Positions 11,588-21,759 of a DNA stretch of 64,000 nucleotides are shown in pieces (the first letter of the stretch is position 1; every line of letters starts with the position of its first letter). Position numbers and translations under genes: made by a program. Source of the stretch: Margaritifera margaritifera (Eukaryota > Mollusca > Bivalvia > Unionida > Margaritiferidae); assembly GCA_029931535.1 (NCBI GenBank), contig JAQPZY010001250.1:744001-808000 (forward strand), written 5' to 3'. The notes under the pieces were generated by a model. That model was not told the origin of the DNA. It ran no database searches and worked only from the letters and a program-made list of their open reading frames with translations.

Positions 11588-11755
11588 ATTATAAGGATTA
11601 AATGATCATGGCTGGGTATTTATCGAAATGTAAATTGTTACCTAAGCACTCACTAAGTTAACATAAAGTTCTTCGGACTTTATTTACTTTATGAGTGATT
11701 AAGTACAAATGTATACTTCGATAAATACCTAACCATGATCATTTAATCCTATAAT
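11588..11755. mobile_element. Fold-back hairpin element, 40-bp arms
   Basis: The left arm 11588-11627 (starting 'attataaggattaaatgatc') is complementary to the right arm 11717-11755 (ending 'tgatcatttaatcctataat') with very few mismatches. The 90-bp centre is itself partly palindromic around 'gttcttcggac'. The whole would fold into one long hairpin. The size and structure suit a MITE or fold-back element. No target duplication was recognised. Confidence 0.7.
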
Positions 11756-12664
11756 AACAAAGTAGTTCTGAGTTTCCATACGTTTCGGTTAATTCGCCTT
11801 CATCAGTGGATTCTGTGTAAACAACTGAAAGGTGACGACAGGTAAACAATCTAACGTCAAAACATCAACGTACGCTACATATCACTTTTGCTGGAAATTT
11901 CAATACAATTCACATTTATAATTTGGTCGTGTTGGAGACAAGTTGTTTAGATTTTTAATCCAGATTGATTCTTTTACCAATCTATATGATTTTTTTACCA
12001 TACACTTTCTCAATACCTATCATGAAATAATTGCATAACGTATGGTTGTTTGTATTAAAATGCTTACAACAGGATCATCATCTTTTCTGGTTCTAATTTT
12101 AAAAAAGCTTATCTTTCGTTCTTTGGTATTAAGATCTCCTGTTTGGCACATGCACTTTTTGTTGTTGTTGTTGTTGTTGTGTTTTTTTTTTCTTGTTTTT
12201 TTTTGTGTTGCGCGTTTATTAAGCATTTGATCAAAAACTTTGAAGGAACACGTAATGATGACTGAGTAAGAGACAGAGACAGAGGCCCCAATAGATAAAA
12301 ATTACCCATTTGAAAATGAGACAGGCCCAATTTTAGTATTTATGAGTATACGCCCATGACACGGAATTTGTCAGACTATATATGTATTTACCATACTCCC
12401 CAGTTAGTATACAGACATACAGCAACGTATATATAAATTAAGTTGAGACAAACTAATATTAATTCCAACTCTATAAGTGAACAAAAAGCATTCAAATAGA
12501 ACATGGTTAGCCTTTGTTACGGAGACCAACCTGAAACATTACTGTAGAACTCGTGTCATTCAACCCCAATCATAAAACTTAAATGCAGTTTGTATAGAAC
12601 ATCTCATTTGCAAAATATTTGCACGATCTGATCATGCAGCAGGCATCTGAAAATGGGCTTAAAT

Positions 12665-12850
12665 CAGCGTTGTCCAGCATATGTCCGGCGGGCCAGAATT
12701 CTGCCCGCCAAAGGCTTCTCTCCGGCCCGCCAACCTTTCATAACTTGTCTCGACTGGTAGTGGAAAACGTAGGCCAAGTTTATAAACAGCCCGGTAAGTG
12801 AGAAAAAATTGCAATGTGGCCCCATCACGCGAAAAGGTTGGACACCCCTG
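12665..12850. mobile_element. hAT-type MITE with perfect 8-bp TSD
   Basis: This 186-bp element is flanked by the perfect direct repeat 'gcttaaat' (12657-12664 and 12851-12858). The right end, read inward, is 'caggggtgtccaacc' and the left end is 'cagcgttgtccagc', so they are imperfect inverted repeats. The interior has 'ggcgggcc' and 'ggcccgcc' strings and 'gtggccccatcacgcgaaaa'. Ends of the form CAGGGGTGTCCAACC with 8-bp duplications are typical of non-autonomous hAT elements. Confidence 0.8.
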
Positions 12851-12858
12851 GCTTAAAT

Positions 12859-13339
12859 GTCATTATCAAGACTAAAGGAATAGCATAAATAACTGGAACA
12901 AGAAATAATAGGACATTATGAGCTACTTTGGTTGGAAGGAGTTTTACTTCTGAGATAGGACAGAAATATCAAGTTCTATTATTATACAGGCAACAAATTA
13001 CTAGAACAAAACTGATCAATCTAAATTGTAGCTTAGTTATCAAGTTTGCTTTTGCAGGCGAGACAAACCAATTACGTTATCGAGGCATTCGAATAGATAC
13101 AGCTTTATTTCCCCGCGCAGAACGCCTAGAAATACTTATATTATAATTGACTAATTGACAATTTAATTTGTGTAATTTAAGTATATAGTGATGTCAAAAA
13201 ATAATTTACCGTGACCTTATGACAAAAAGTATACCAAAATGTGTGGTTCAAAAATGACGTCATAATGACCTAAATCTCAAAATAAAATTGCAAATACATT
13301 TCATCTAGCACTCGTTGTAATATATATTTCTGGTGTTTG
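12859..13339. other. Block A-only sequence, no gene
   Basis: AT-rich sequence up to the point where block homology resumes at 13340. A CRE-like octamer 'tgacgtca' is at 13255-13262 with no gene context. Confidence 0.5.
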
Positions 13340-13721
13340 ATTGCTTTAAAGATGCCACAACATGCCAGTGGACAGTTAATTGATGTAATTTCACTCTCTT
13401 CTGTGCTGCAGTACTTGCTTGTGCAGATGCATATCACGACAGTCAATGTATCACGACAGTCAATTTATCACGACAGTCAATGTAAAGGCAAAAATTCGAG
13501 ACCCCACATTTTTGCTTTTTAGCAGATTGAAGCCGTTCTGGATCGTTCATTAACATACGTCATAAACAGAGACTTATATGTCGTGCTTTGTTAAAAATAA
13601 GAAAGGTCAAAGTAGGACTATGATTGCGCACCTGACTTAACATTATAATCGATGCCGAACGCAATCGCAATTGGCCAGGTCATTTAGGTTCAATTGCATT
13701 TGACTACAATCATTCATCCCC

Positions 13722-13722
13722 C

Positions 13723-13771
<49 letters not shown>

Positions 13772-14001
13772 GCTTATACACACTCTAATTCTGTTTTAAA
13801 TTGGTCAAGGCATTTATAGATCTACATGTTTTATTATGTAATACGCACCCATATTTAATAGCTAAACATTATTCGTAAAAATCTGAGATAGTCATGAAAG
13901 TCCTTTCTTTATGTTCGATCTACATCGGTCATGCGGTTTGCTAGTAAAAACAAAAAAGTCATTAAAAGTGTTTGTACTTTTATTTATTTATTTATTTATT
14001 T
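13722..14001. repeat. (CA)n and (TTTA)n microsatellites
   Basis: A (CA)n tract of about 24 repeats is at 13722-13769 and a (TTTA)n tract at 13977-14001. The DNA between them matches block B (38590-38760), where both tracts are absent or short. Confidence 0.9.
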
Positions 14002-14009
14002 TTTTAAAT

Positions 14010-15180
14010 GGCTACATTTAATGGTAGATTGACATCACTGAACAAAACTGAAGGTTCTTGATGCTAGAATTTGTTCTGTCAAACTGGATCTAAATTTGTC
14101 AACCAACAATCGAGCCGAACGTGTGGTCGGGATTTTCTATTTTTGTTTAAGCGGTCGTATAAAATGGCAGAGCGATAAAACTCGAACACTTAATGCAAGG
14201 ATGCTTCCGGTGAAATTTGTTCTTAGTATTCAAGCACTTATGGAGCAAAAATTCCTTCAAATTTTCTTCTAATGTAGTAACTGTATGTCAGTAGATCGAC
14301 ATCACTTGTACAAAATTAAAATGTCGATTCCCTTTTTTTAGTACGGACCACAGTTAAAGATGACAGATTGACATAATTTAAACCGATCTTAAAAAGTGCT
14401 CTCAAAATTTGTCCAAATCCACAAAGCAGTATCGGACATGAAGTTGTATGAATTTCTTTTTGAAATGGGTATCAACAAAACATTTGTACAAATTGTAAAC
14501 TTGCTTATGATGTTAAATTAAATGAACAGAAGAAGAAAACAGGAAAAGTAGCTGTTAAAGATTTTTTACATTTAGGAACATTCGCAATATATATTATCCG
14601 ATCGAAATTGTTTTCCCAGTCTTTCATAGGCTTTCAATTTAGGATTCTTTGTTTCGAATTAAGTGAAACTTCTTCGGGTGGTTTAGGAGCAGAAATCGTT
14701 TAGTCTGTATGTGTTTAGTAAACGGCGGCCATATTTGTTGACAGATCAATTCTATTTTAAGAGGACGCCCTCCGTAAGAGCTAATAAAAATTAGTTTTGA
14801 AGAAAGTGACATTTAAAGGTTTTAATATTTTTAGTAATACCTGCCGTATTGGAGCTCAGATTGAAATTTATTGCACAAATTTGAAAGATTTTTATTATAG
14901 AATGCTCCGATCCGATCCTAAATTTGTTGAGTGATTGTGATGGGGAAGTCGTCTAAATAGGTTTTCGTTTTTAGAAACGGCAGCTATATTTTCTTGGCAA
15001 TTTAACATCATTTGTATAAATTTGAAGGGCATATGTGCCAGAGTGATGTCTGTCAAATAATGTCTGAAGTGGTAATGTAATGTTGGATAAAAAAAGGTAT
15101 AAATGTCTCCTTGTTTTGAACCAGCAGCCATAATTAATCACAGATCCACATAAAAGAATTACAATTAGTCGAGCTGTTTT
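14010..15180. repeat. Degenerate ~140-bp tandem array (block A)
   Basis: Recurrent phrases such as 'cggcggccatatttgttgac', 'gattgacatcac' or 'aacatcatttgtataaattt', and 'ctaaatttgt' return about every 115-147 bp (near 14022, 14160, 14294, 14588, 14735, 14860, 15000, 15140). Units are very diverged. The same array is in block B at 42005-43420, so it is older than the duplication. Confidence 0.6.
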
Positions 15181-15566
15181 GAGGGGAGAAATTGAACGCT
15201 GGACGGACGACTAAAGCTGCACAACGAAAGTAGGATTATACCAAACGCTTACTGGGCCTTACAATCAAGTGAACTGAATCTTCTTACAGGAATGGTTTTA
15301 TTCTGCCAAGTAGCTTACGCAAGCCACTGCCCATAAATTGGTAACCAGCGCCTATATATTGGGAATAGAATCTTGACATTCATGTTTTTGCAATGACCGT
15401 AATCATTTGAAAACTTTCTGTATTCTTGTACTTTTATTTCTGGCTTGTCCTCGACCTAGCCAATGAGATTTAACGACCAGTATTATGCAATAATGAACTT
15501 TGGCTCCTATGTTATTCGGATTCAATTCATTCAGGTATGAGCTTGAAATATTAAATCGATTCCCAA

Positions 15567-15570
<4 letters not shown>

Positions 15571-15637
<67 letters not shown>

Positions 15638-15747
15638 ATGTGTGTGTGAAGTAATGCATGCATTAGCTAGGAAGAGAATAAGAATAAATAACTTCCATAA
15701 CAAATTACCCTGTAAAATGAGCATGCCTAATGGCATGTGTGTGTGCG

Positions 15748-15785
<38 letters not shown>

Positions 15786-16011
15786 GTAATGCATGCATTA
15801 GCAAGGAAGAGAATAAGAATAAATAACTTCCATAACAAATTACCCTGTAAAATGAGTATGCCTAATGGCATGTGTGTGTGCGTGTGTGCGTGTGTGTGTG
15901 TGTGCGTGTGTGTGTGTGTGTGTGTGAAGTAATGCATGAATTAGCTAGGAAGATAATAAAAATTAATTACTTCCATAACAAATTACCCTGTAAAATTATT
16001 ATGCCTGATGG

Positions 16012-16088
<77 letters not shown>

Positions 16089-16152
16089 TAATGCATGAAT
16101 TAGCTAGGAAGAGAATAAGAATACCCTGTAAAATTGGTATGCCTGATGGCCA
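15571..16152. repeat. (TA)n plus four-unit (TG)n/palindrome composite
   Basis: A (TA)n tract (15571-15622) runs into (TG)n. A ~90-bp core then occurs four times (15648-15738, 15782-15872, 15925-16015, 16084-16152), each separated by a (TG)n run. Each core begins 'tgaagtaatgcatgcattag' or close to it and ends with the palindrome 'catgcctaatggcatg' or a near form. The fourth core lacks about 23 bp. Cys-Val or Thr-His 'ORFs' here are products of the repeat. Confidence 0.92.
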
Positions 16153-17027
16153 TGGGGTCAACTAGATCCTTGTATAGGTTAGCTTTAGAGCATTGTTAAT
16201 GTAACTAACAGAAACAATCTATTTAATGTCAATGTTATGTTATCTTTATTTGATCATAATGCTAACACCATCTGTATTGATTTTTTTCTGTCTGCTCAAT
16301 ATTTTTCCCAGGAAAGAAGTTATTTAATAGGAAGTATACAGAAAACAACCTGATTTATTTTATCAACATTGATCGCTCCAGTATGATCTAGGAATGATTA
16401 AATAGTTCATTGACATATCGTGAAGACATTTGATTTAAGTAATTGCGGTAATAGTAGGCAAATCCTTGCTCAGGAGATTATAAGGGGCTTGCCAGACATA
16501 GATTCGATCTTCCATGAGTCATTTGTAAAATATAATCGAAGTAGTTGATACTTTTATTACCAAAATTGGATTTGAAACATGGTGTCACTAGTTAGAACAC
16601 TGAATAAAGAAGTGGCAATTGGTAGATAAAAAAAACGTTATTTTACGTGATGTCTCATTTCAAGAATAAATACCAGCATACCACATAAAACCATGCCTAA
16701 GGGCTATGTTCTTGGTAAAATTCGCTCAATGGTACATGAAACAACACATCGACAAGAAGGTCATAACCCGGAACCCATAGGCTACGAGTCAGAGACTCCA
16801 CCGTCCCAACTATCTAGCTCCTTATAAGTCAAAAAGGCAAAGGAACAGAAGCAAACCGGAGAAAAACGAAGGAAAGATTTCATTCGTGTGAAACATTACA
16901 CAAATGAAATACCAATTCAATTCTATTCTATTGCTTAAGATGTCGAGCACAATGTCAGTGCTAATCGTCCAGCGAAGACATCGAAGATCACCGCAATTAG
17001 AGAAATGCCTTCAGCATTAATATACAG
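16153..17027. other. Spacer before the viral-like cluster, no gene seen
   Basis: No motif recognised. Base composition becomes more GC-rich from about 16740, which may mark the left edge of the element holding the next ORFs. Confidence 0.4.
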
Positions 17028-17516
17028 ATGGCATACACACTCACCGACCTTGAGAAAAAATACGAAGAAATCTTCAACGACGTAGAAGCGAGGCAACTCT
17101 CTCTATGTGATAAGTTTACTGAAGATATATTCAAGCATGAAAGAACACAAAGCGTAGAGCATGCATATAAGTGGTGGCACAGGACGTTTTACATTATTGG
17201 ATACAAACGTAAAAAGAATGGTGATGTAGTTGGTGTACAATTATATAACGGAAAATTAGGGGTAATTCTTATCGATCTTAGCTTGGAAAAAATTATATCC
17301 GTGCTGAGACCTCACATATTCGGTTGGGATCGGGAAGATGAGCCTGTTTATTTAGCAGAGCCTGATGTGACATTACGAATCACCATCTTGGGTGGAAAAA
17401 GGTATCGTATGATTTGTGGTAGTAAAATCGCGTACTTTCCTCTCAATTGTGAAGTGATCTCTGGCATACCAAAGCAGATAAAGCAGAAAATAAGAGAAAG
17501 GCGACAGAAAGAATGA
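17028..17516 (+). CDS. 162-aa protein of unknown function in Maverick-like cluster
   Basis: This is an intact ORF of 162 codons from ATG to TGA, in DNA visibly richer in GC than its surroundings. The predicted protein is soluble. It has an acidic/charged N-terminus (LEKKYEEIFNDVEARQ), aromatic and basic residues near residues 45-65 (YKWWHRTFYIIGYKRKK), a beta-rich middle and a basic C-terminal tail ending IRERRQKE. There is no signal peptide or membrane segment. It does not match a family I can name. Its neighbours downstream, at 35-420 bp spacing on the same strand, are a Cys-rich ORF and two decayed ORFs with Maverick/Polinton flavour, so it is probably an accessory gene of that element. 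It is the best-preserved ORF of the cluster. Confidence 0.55.
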   Translation: MAYTLTDLEKKYEEIFNDVEARQLSLCDKFTEDIFKHERTQSVEHAYKWWHRTFYIIGYKRKKNGDVVGVQLYNGKLGVILIDLSLEKIISVLRPHIFGWDREDEPVYLAEPDVTLRITILGGKRYRMICGSKIAYFPLNCEVISGIPKQIKQKIRERRQKE

Positions 17517-17550
17517 AGCAATCGGGAATTCAATTAGAGACTACAGTTTT

Positions 17551-17781
17551 GTGTATATTTTAGAAACTTCAATGGCATTGGAACGCAATCGATGCAAAGG
17601 CGTGTGCCTTGGAAAAAGAGAACTTTGCAACAGAACATGCAGTTACGAATATTGTAAATCACATTTGCTCACTTTACGTGTTTGCCCGGGTGCTCGACCA
17701 TGCCTTAAATGTGGTATCGGAGTCAAGTCACTTAATCAGCTTTGCCGATCATGCGGACCTGTCGCCGAGTATTATCGCTAG
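17551..17781 (+). CDS. Small Cys-rich zinc-binding-like protein
   Basis: 76 codons from the first ATG; an internal ATG at 17572 (MALERNRCKG) gives 69 codons and looks like the more natural start. The protein has about 13 cysteines in pairs, including CNRTCSYEYC and a final CLKCG...LCRSCG, a pattern that suggests one or two zinc-binding knuckles. It starts 35 bp after the stop of the 162-aa ORF, on the same strand, which is compact viral-like spacing. Family unknown. Similar short RCK/Cys-rich proteins are carried by some Maverick-type elements, but this was not checked. Confidence 0.5.
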   Translation: MYILETSMALERNRCKGVCLGKRELCNRTCSYEYCKSHLLTLRVCPGARPCLKCGIGVKSLNQLCRSCGPVAEYYR

Positions 17782-17932
17782 CGATGGCGAAGACTTGCCA
17801 ACATGCCCGTGAAGTAAAAAAAGCCATTGATGTCGTCAAGGAAAAAAGCGATTGCTGTTTGTGATCTTGATACTATAAAAAAGTTCAATGATAAATAAGC
17901 AATTAGACAACGTTTTTCCATTATATACGGCC

Positions 17933-18420
17933 ATGCCGACTGTAAATCAACTTTAGCAATTTGCGCGATACCGCGGAATAAAGATACCAAGCGGTATAAG
18001 AAAGGCAGATATACATACATTATTATGACTTCCTCCAGATGAATCAAGGCTGGTTATAACGGCAGCGCCAACTGTGACGCAACTCAAGCAATCCGCGTGA
18101 GAACGTGGAATAAAGATACCGAGAGGTAAAGCAAAGGCATGTATGCTTGCACTATTAGGACTTCATCCAGAGGAGCCACGTCCGACTGTGAGATGGCTTC
18201 GTGCAACAGCAGCACAGTTACATATTAAGATTCCTCCACGGGTCAGGCGGGCTGAAATCGCACGTGTGGTCGCTTATGAGGAAAAATGTCGCTGTATCGC
18301 AGCTACTATTGCCGCCGAAGCTGTTGTGTATGGTCCTCAAATAATTACAGTTCCAGAATTTAAGTTACACAAGCGCTCTCGTGATCTTCAAGATTACAGG
18401 ACATTCATCACAAGCATATA
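17933..18420 (+). pseudogene. Decayed ORF with three SAP-like repeats
   Basis: One frame reads three copies of a helix-extended-helix-like motif. The first is PTVNQL..FARYRGIKIPSG, beginning at 17936. The second, beginning at 18068, is PTVTQLKQSA.ERGIKIPRG. The third, beginning at 18182, is PTVRWLRATAAQLHIKIPPR. Spacing is 132 and 114 bp. This is the layout of the SAP/LEM-like DNA-binding fold (hydrophobic-x-x-L, then G-[IL]-x-[IL]-P, then basic-A-E/D-[IL]). Three in-frame stops interrupt the first two repeats. After 18385 the likely reading frame shifts to one reading QDIHHKHILAKQRRREA. The product would bind DNA or chromatin. Inactive. Confidence 0.5.
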
Positions 18421-18875
18421 CTAGCCAAGCAGAGACGACGTGAAGCTTCTGCCGAACATGCGTTCGGGAATTATATCAACGTTGTATAACGTGGGTGAAA
18501 CGGTGCTGCCGTCCGGATTTAAGGTGGACATTGTTCTCCATGTTGAATTTACCATGTCTGGTTATTTAACCAAAGGAGGCTCTGCACCATCTATAACCTC
18601 ACAACCGTGGTTTCATAGTGTTGCGTGTGTAATCTTAAACAATGGAGACACAGAGGCCTTCAATGATGAAATCAACAAAGGTTATGCAAAGATCTTCGAG
18701 AAGTTTTAAAAATACTTCAGAGGAAGTTCAAGATAGATGCTTTTCCAGATGCTTGAAAGTTCATCTTCATATTTCCGCGTACAAGCCTCTCCGCGGGTCG
18801 AGTTTTTTTCCAACACCAGCGTGTATTCCACCGTGCACAAATACGGAACCGGGGCGACCCAAAACAGATAATTGA
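18421..18875 (+). pseudogene. Decayed Maverick/Polinton-type protein fragment
   Basis: Pieces in three frames follow each other: HAFGNYINVV (frame 1, to about 18488), then VGETVLPSGFKVDIVLHVEF (frame 2, ORF from 18440, 89 aa), then HISAYKPLRGSSFFPTP (frame 3, near 18760-18815). I recognise 'LPSGFKVD.VLHVEF' and 'YKPLRGSSF.P.P' as the region found at or beside the type-B DNA polymerase ORF in many Maverick/Polinton and adintovirus-like elements of invertebrates. This is recall, not a search. At least two frameshifts make it non-functional. The polymerase catalytic motifs are not present in the window. Confidence 0.5.
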
Positions 18876-19165
18876 TTTACACGCAGTGAAAATCGAGTAA
18901 ACAGTTGCCAGCGTATATCAATTAACCGCAGGTTAATCTACAGGTTGGGGCAGGACACGAACGTGTCTCACTCAAACGCGTACTGTGCTGGGGAAAACCT
19001 TCATCGCGAAAATCATTGGGCGCTAGACCCTCACACGCTGGTTATAATCACAGATTCATACATGTCCAAAAAATCCCCAGTGGAAGAAGGTTACGAGGAA
19101 CTAGAAGGGGTTTCGGGTCTGTGAACCAGAATTGGTGAGCCAGTATCAAACGCCCATTATCCCTC
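18876..19165. other. GC-richer tail of the cluster, no ORF
   Basis: This has composition like the preceding ORFs but every frame is broken. It ends where LINE-type coding begins at about 19170. Confidence 0.4.
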
Positions 19166-19169
19166 TACT

Positions 19170-21325
19170 ATTTATTTAAGTTCTTTGGAGAGAGATTGGC
19201 CATATTATATCAGGCAATTACTTTTTCATACAATTCTGGGGAGTTATCATCAACTCAAAAGGATGGTGTAATAACTTGTCTTCCATGCATATTGACTAAA
19301 GAATGGTCTTCCAGAAATTATTAATAATGATCAAACTGGTTTCATTAATGGAAGATATATAGGGGAAAATATTCGTAACCCATATTATCTTATTTTTTCG
19401 ACAAAAAAATATAACATACCTGGACTTCATCTCCTAATTGACGTTGAAAAAACTTTTGATTCTGGTCCATGTGCTTTCATTGATAAAGTATTAGACTTTT
19501 AAATTTTGAAGGGAATTTCAAAAATTGAATAAAACTGTCTCACAAAAATATTAAATCATGCATTATTGTAAATGGACAATGTTCATCTTGGTTTGACATT
19601 AGGAGTGGATGAAGACAAGGCGATGTCCTCTCCCTATATATGTTCCTTCTGTGTGCAAATATATTAGCCAACATGATAAGAAAATATCCAAATAGCAGAG
19701 GAATAAAAAATAAATAATATAGGCTATCTTATCTCAACGTATGCAGACGACACTGCGATCACTCTTGATGGATCCGAAAAGTACCTGAAAGCAGCACCGG
19801 ATTTCATTTATCAGTTCTTTAAATATCTTGGCCTCAGTATAAATAAAAAAGCCAAACATATACGGTATATACTCGCGTATAAATGAAGTCCAAATGCAAA
19901 CAGCATAGACCCTGATCTGCCGTCGCATAATGCGCCGGCAGATCAGGGTCTATGTTGTTTTTTTCTGCTGATTAGTCCTTACAAACTGTATAGACCCAGA
20001 TCTGCCGGCGCATTATGCGACGGCAGATCTGGGTCTATGCAGTTTGCAGTTGGTATACACGAGTATATACGGTAAGCAGTCTTGATTGGAAGTAGAACAG
20101 GTATCATTATTAAATATAGCTCAGAATATCATTTCGATTGGGAGTCATCTGACTGTATTTATCTAGGCATCACAGTTTCCACAGAGTTAAGCAATAGGGT
20201 TAAATTAAACTATGAACCCCAAATCAGGAAAATAAACAATTTACTGCTCCAGTGGTCAAAAAGATCACGAACCCCTCTTGCTAAAATTACAGTTATTAAA
20301 GGTTTGGCATTATCAAAACTTACTCGTCTACTAACGGGTTTACCAAATCCATCTCCTAGTGTACTCCAGGAACTCGATTCTCTTTTAAATAAGTTTTTTT
20401 TTTAGTTGGGAAACAGACACACACAAAAAAAGAAAAGTCATTATTAAAGATTATCATGAAGGTGACTTTAAAATGGTTAATATCAATATGGTATTGGATT
20501 TTATTAAGGTAGTTCGAATCAGAAGAATGATTACTCTTGAGCCTCGTGGGAAAGCTATTTATTTGCACTTCCCCCAAACATAGAATAAAAATATATTTGA
20601 AATTGATTTTCTTAAAAGAGTGAATAAATGCTTGAATAAGTTGTGGATCGATAGATTTTCAGCATATATAAATTTGCAAATAAGTTTACTGTTGAAAACA
20701 AAGAAGATTTCTTTTTTAAAAAAATATGGATAAATTTAAATCTCAATGTTGGAAATTATGGTATAATGTGCAAACATAAATGGCATAGAATTTCAGCGGC
20801 TTTTAAATTCCATAATAATCTTCAGAAGTAAATTTAATATCAGTATCGATTATAATATACAATACCCATGTATGCACCCATCTATTTTACTTATAATAAT
20901 GGATTTTAAAGGCATTACAAGAATTTACAAACACTCTTTTGCAATAATCAGGAGCCAGCCCCAACTGCGAAGTGGAATACATAATTTAATAATTTAAATG
21001 AGAAATAATGGGATAAGCTTTTTTTTCACAGTCTTAAATAGTTTCAAACTAAGATTTTATACAGAATTTTTCCATCAAATCATTTCTAAATAAAATTGGA
21101 ATAATTTCAAATAATGTGTGCTCTCTTTGCAAAAACATTTTAGAAGTTTTATCCCATTATTTATTGGAGTGTCCAAAAACAGAATCAGTCATGACCGGAT
21201 TTATAGAGTGCACACAGAGCGAGTGCAATCGTCTGTACAATTTGTATCTATCAAAGGTAGAATTTCTGATTAGTATAATAGATACAAGAAAAGCTGATGA
21301 TGTGATTAACTTATTTTTATTATAG
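19170..21325 (+). mobile_element. L1/Tx1-like LINE, reverse transcriptase ORF, broken
   Basis: Pieces in order: SYNSGELSSTQKDGVITCLP (near 19230); NDQTGFINGRYIGENIR (near 19330); IPGLHLLIDVEKTFDS (near 19420); RQGDVLS.YMFLLCANILAN (near 19615); YADDTAITLDGS (near 19738); GLSINKK (near 19833). A double-hairpin MITE interrupts the ORF, which resumes with AVLIGSRTG at 20078 and continues to a 107-aa open stretch ending near 20405. A C-terminal piece, CSLCKNILEVLSHYLLECPK, is at 21116-21325. The catalytic YADD is intact but stops and frameshifts abound. Clade assigned by motif style only. Confidence 0.8.
19861..20074. mobile_element. Double-hairpin MITE, copy 1 (inside LINE)
   Basis: This 214-bp element has ends 'tacggtatatactcgcgtat' and, inverted, 'taccgtatatactcgtgtat'. 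Inside are two long hairpins. One is of form CATAGACCCTGATCTGCCG and its complement (19904-19954). The other is of form CATAGACCCAGATCTGCCG and its complement (19989-20040). It splits the LINE frame between '..INKKAKH' and 'AVLIGSR', proving it is an insertion. Both ends are TA-bounded, suggesting a TA target. Confidence 0.88.
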
Positions 21326-21570
21326 TTGAAATGATATATTTATAACCGTTAATTTAGTAATAAATTACCAAATATGTCTCATTTTAAGATAGAACTTAAA
21401 CTAAACTTTCTCTCAGAAAAGTATTTTGTATACGCATATACCTGGGGAAATTTGTATACCAAATGACAACTATACAAAAAGCTTTCTTTAAAATGAATAC
21501 GAACTTATCTTTATATGCCACTCTGTCCATGTTAATGCATCTGTTGATACGTTTGTATGCATTAATAAAA

Positions 21571-21754
21571 GTATTCAAGTATACATGTCATGTCAATATA
21601 CCATGATGCCTCCCGTGCAGGCATCCTCCCCCGCCCCCGTTACCTGGCTTCCTCTCTATATGGACACGTAAAAGTATTCAAGCATACATGTCATGTCTAT
21701 AAACCATGATGCCTCCCGTGCAGGCATCCTCCCCCGCCCCCGTTACCTGGCTTT
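21571..21754. repeat. ~92-bp tandem duplication with GC-rich core
   Basis: Two copies share 'gtattcaag' followed by 'tatacatgtcatgtc', then 'accatgatgcctcccgtgca' and 'ggcatcctcccccgcccccg'. The 'tgcctcccgtgcaggca' part is a short palindrome. The copies differ at only a few bases, so the duplication is recent. Confidence 0.9.
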
Positions 21755-21759
21755 AGTAT

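Noticed and set aside
15403..16165. Long Cys-Val, Thr-His and Tyr-Ile ORFs on both strands
   Set aside because: They are translations of (TG)n, (CA)n and (TA)n tracts in all frames and have no independent support.
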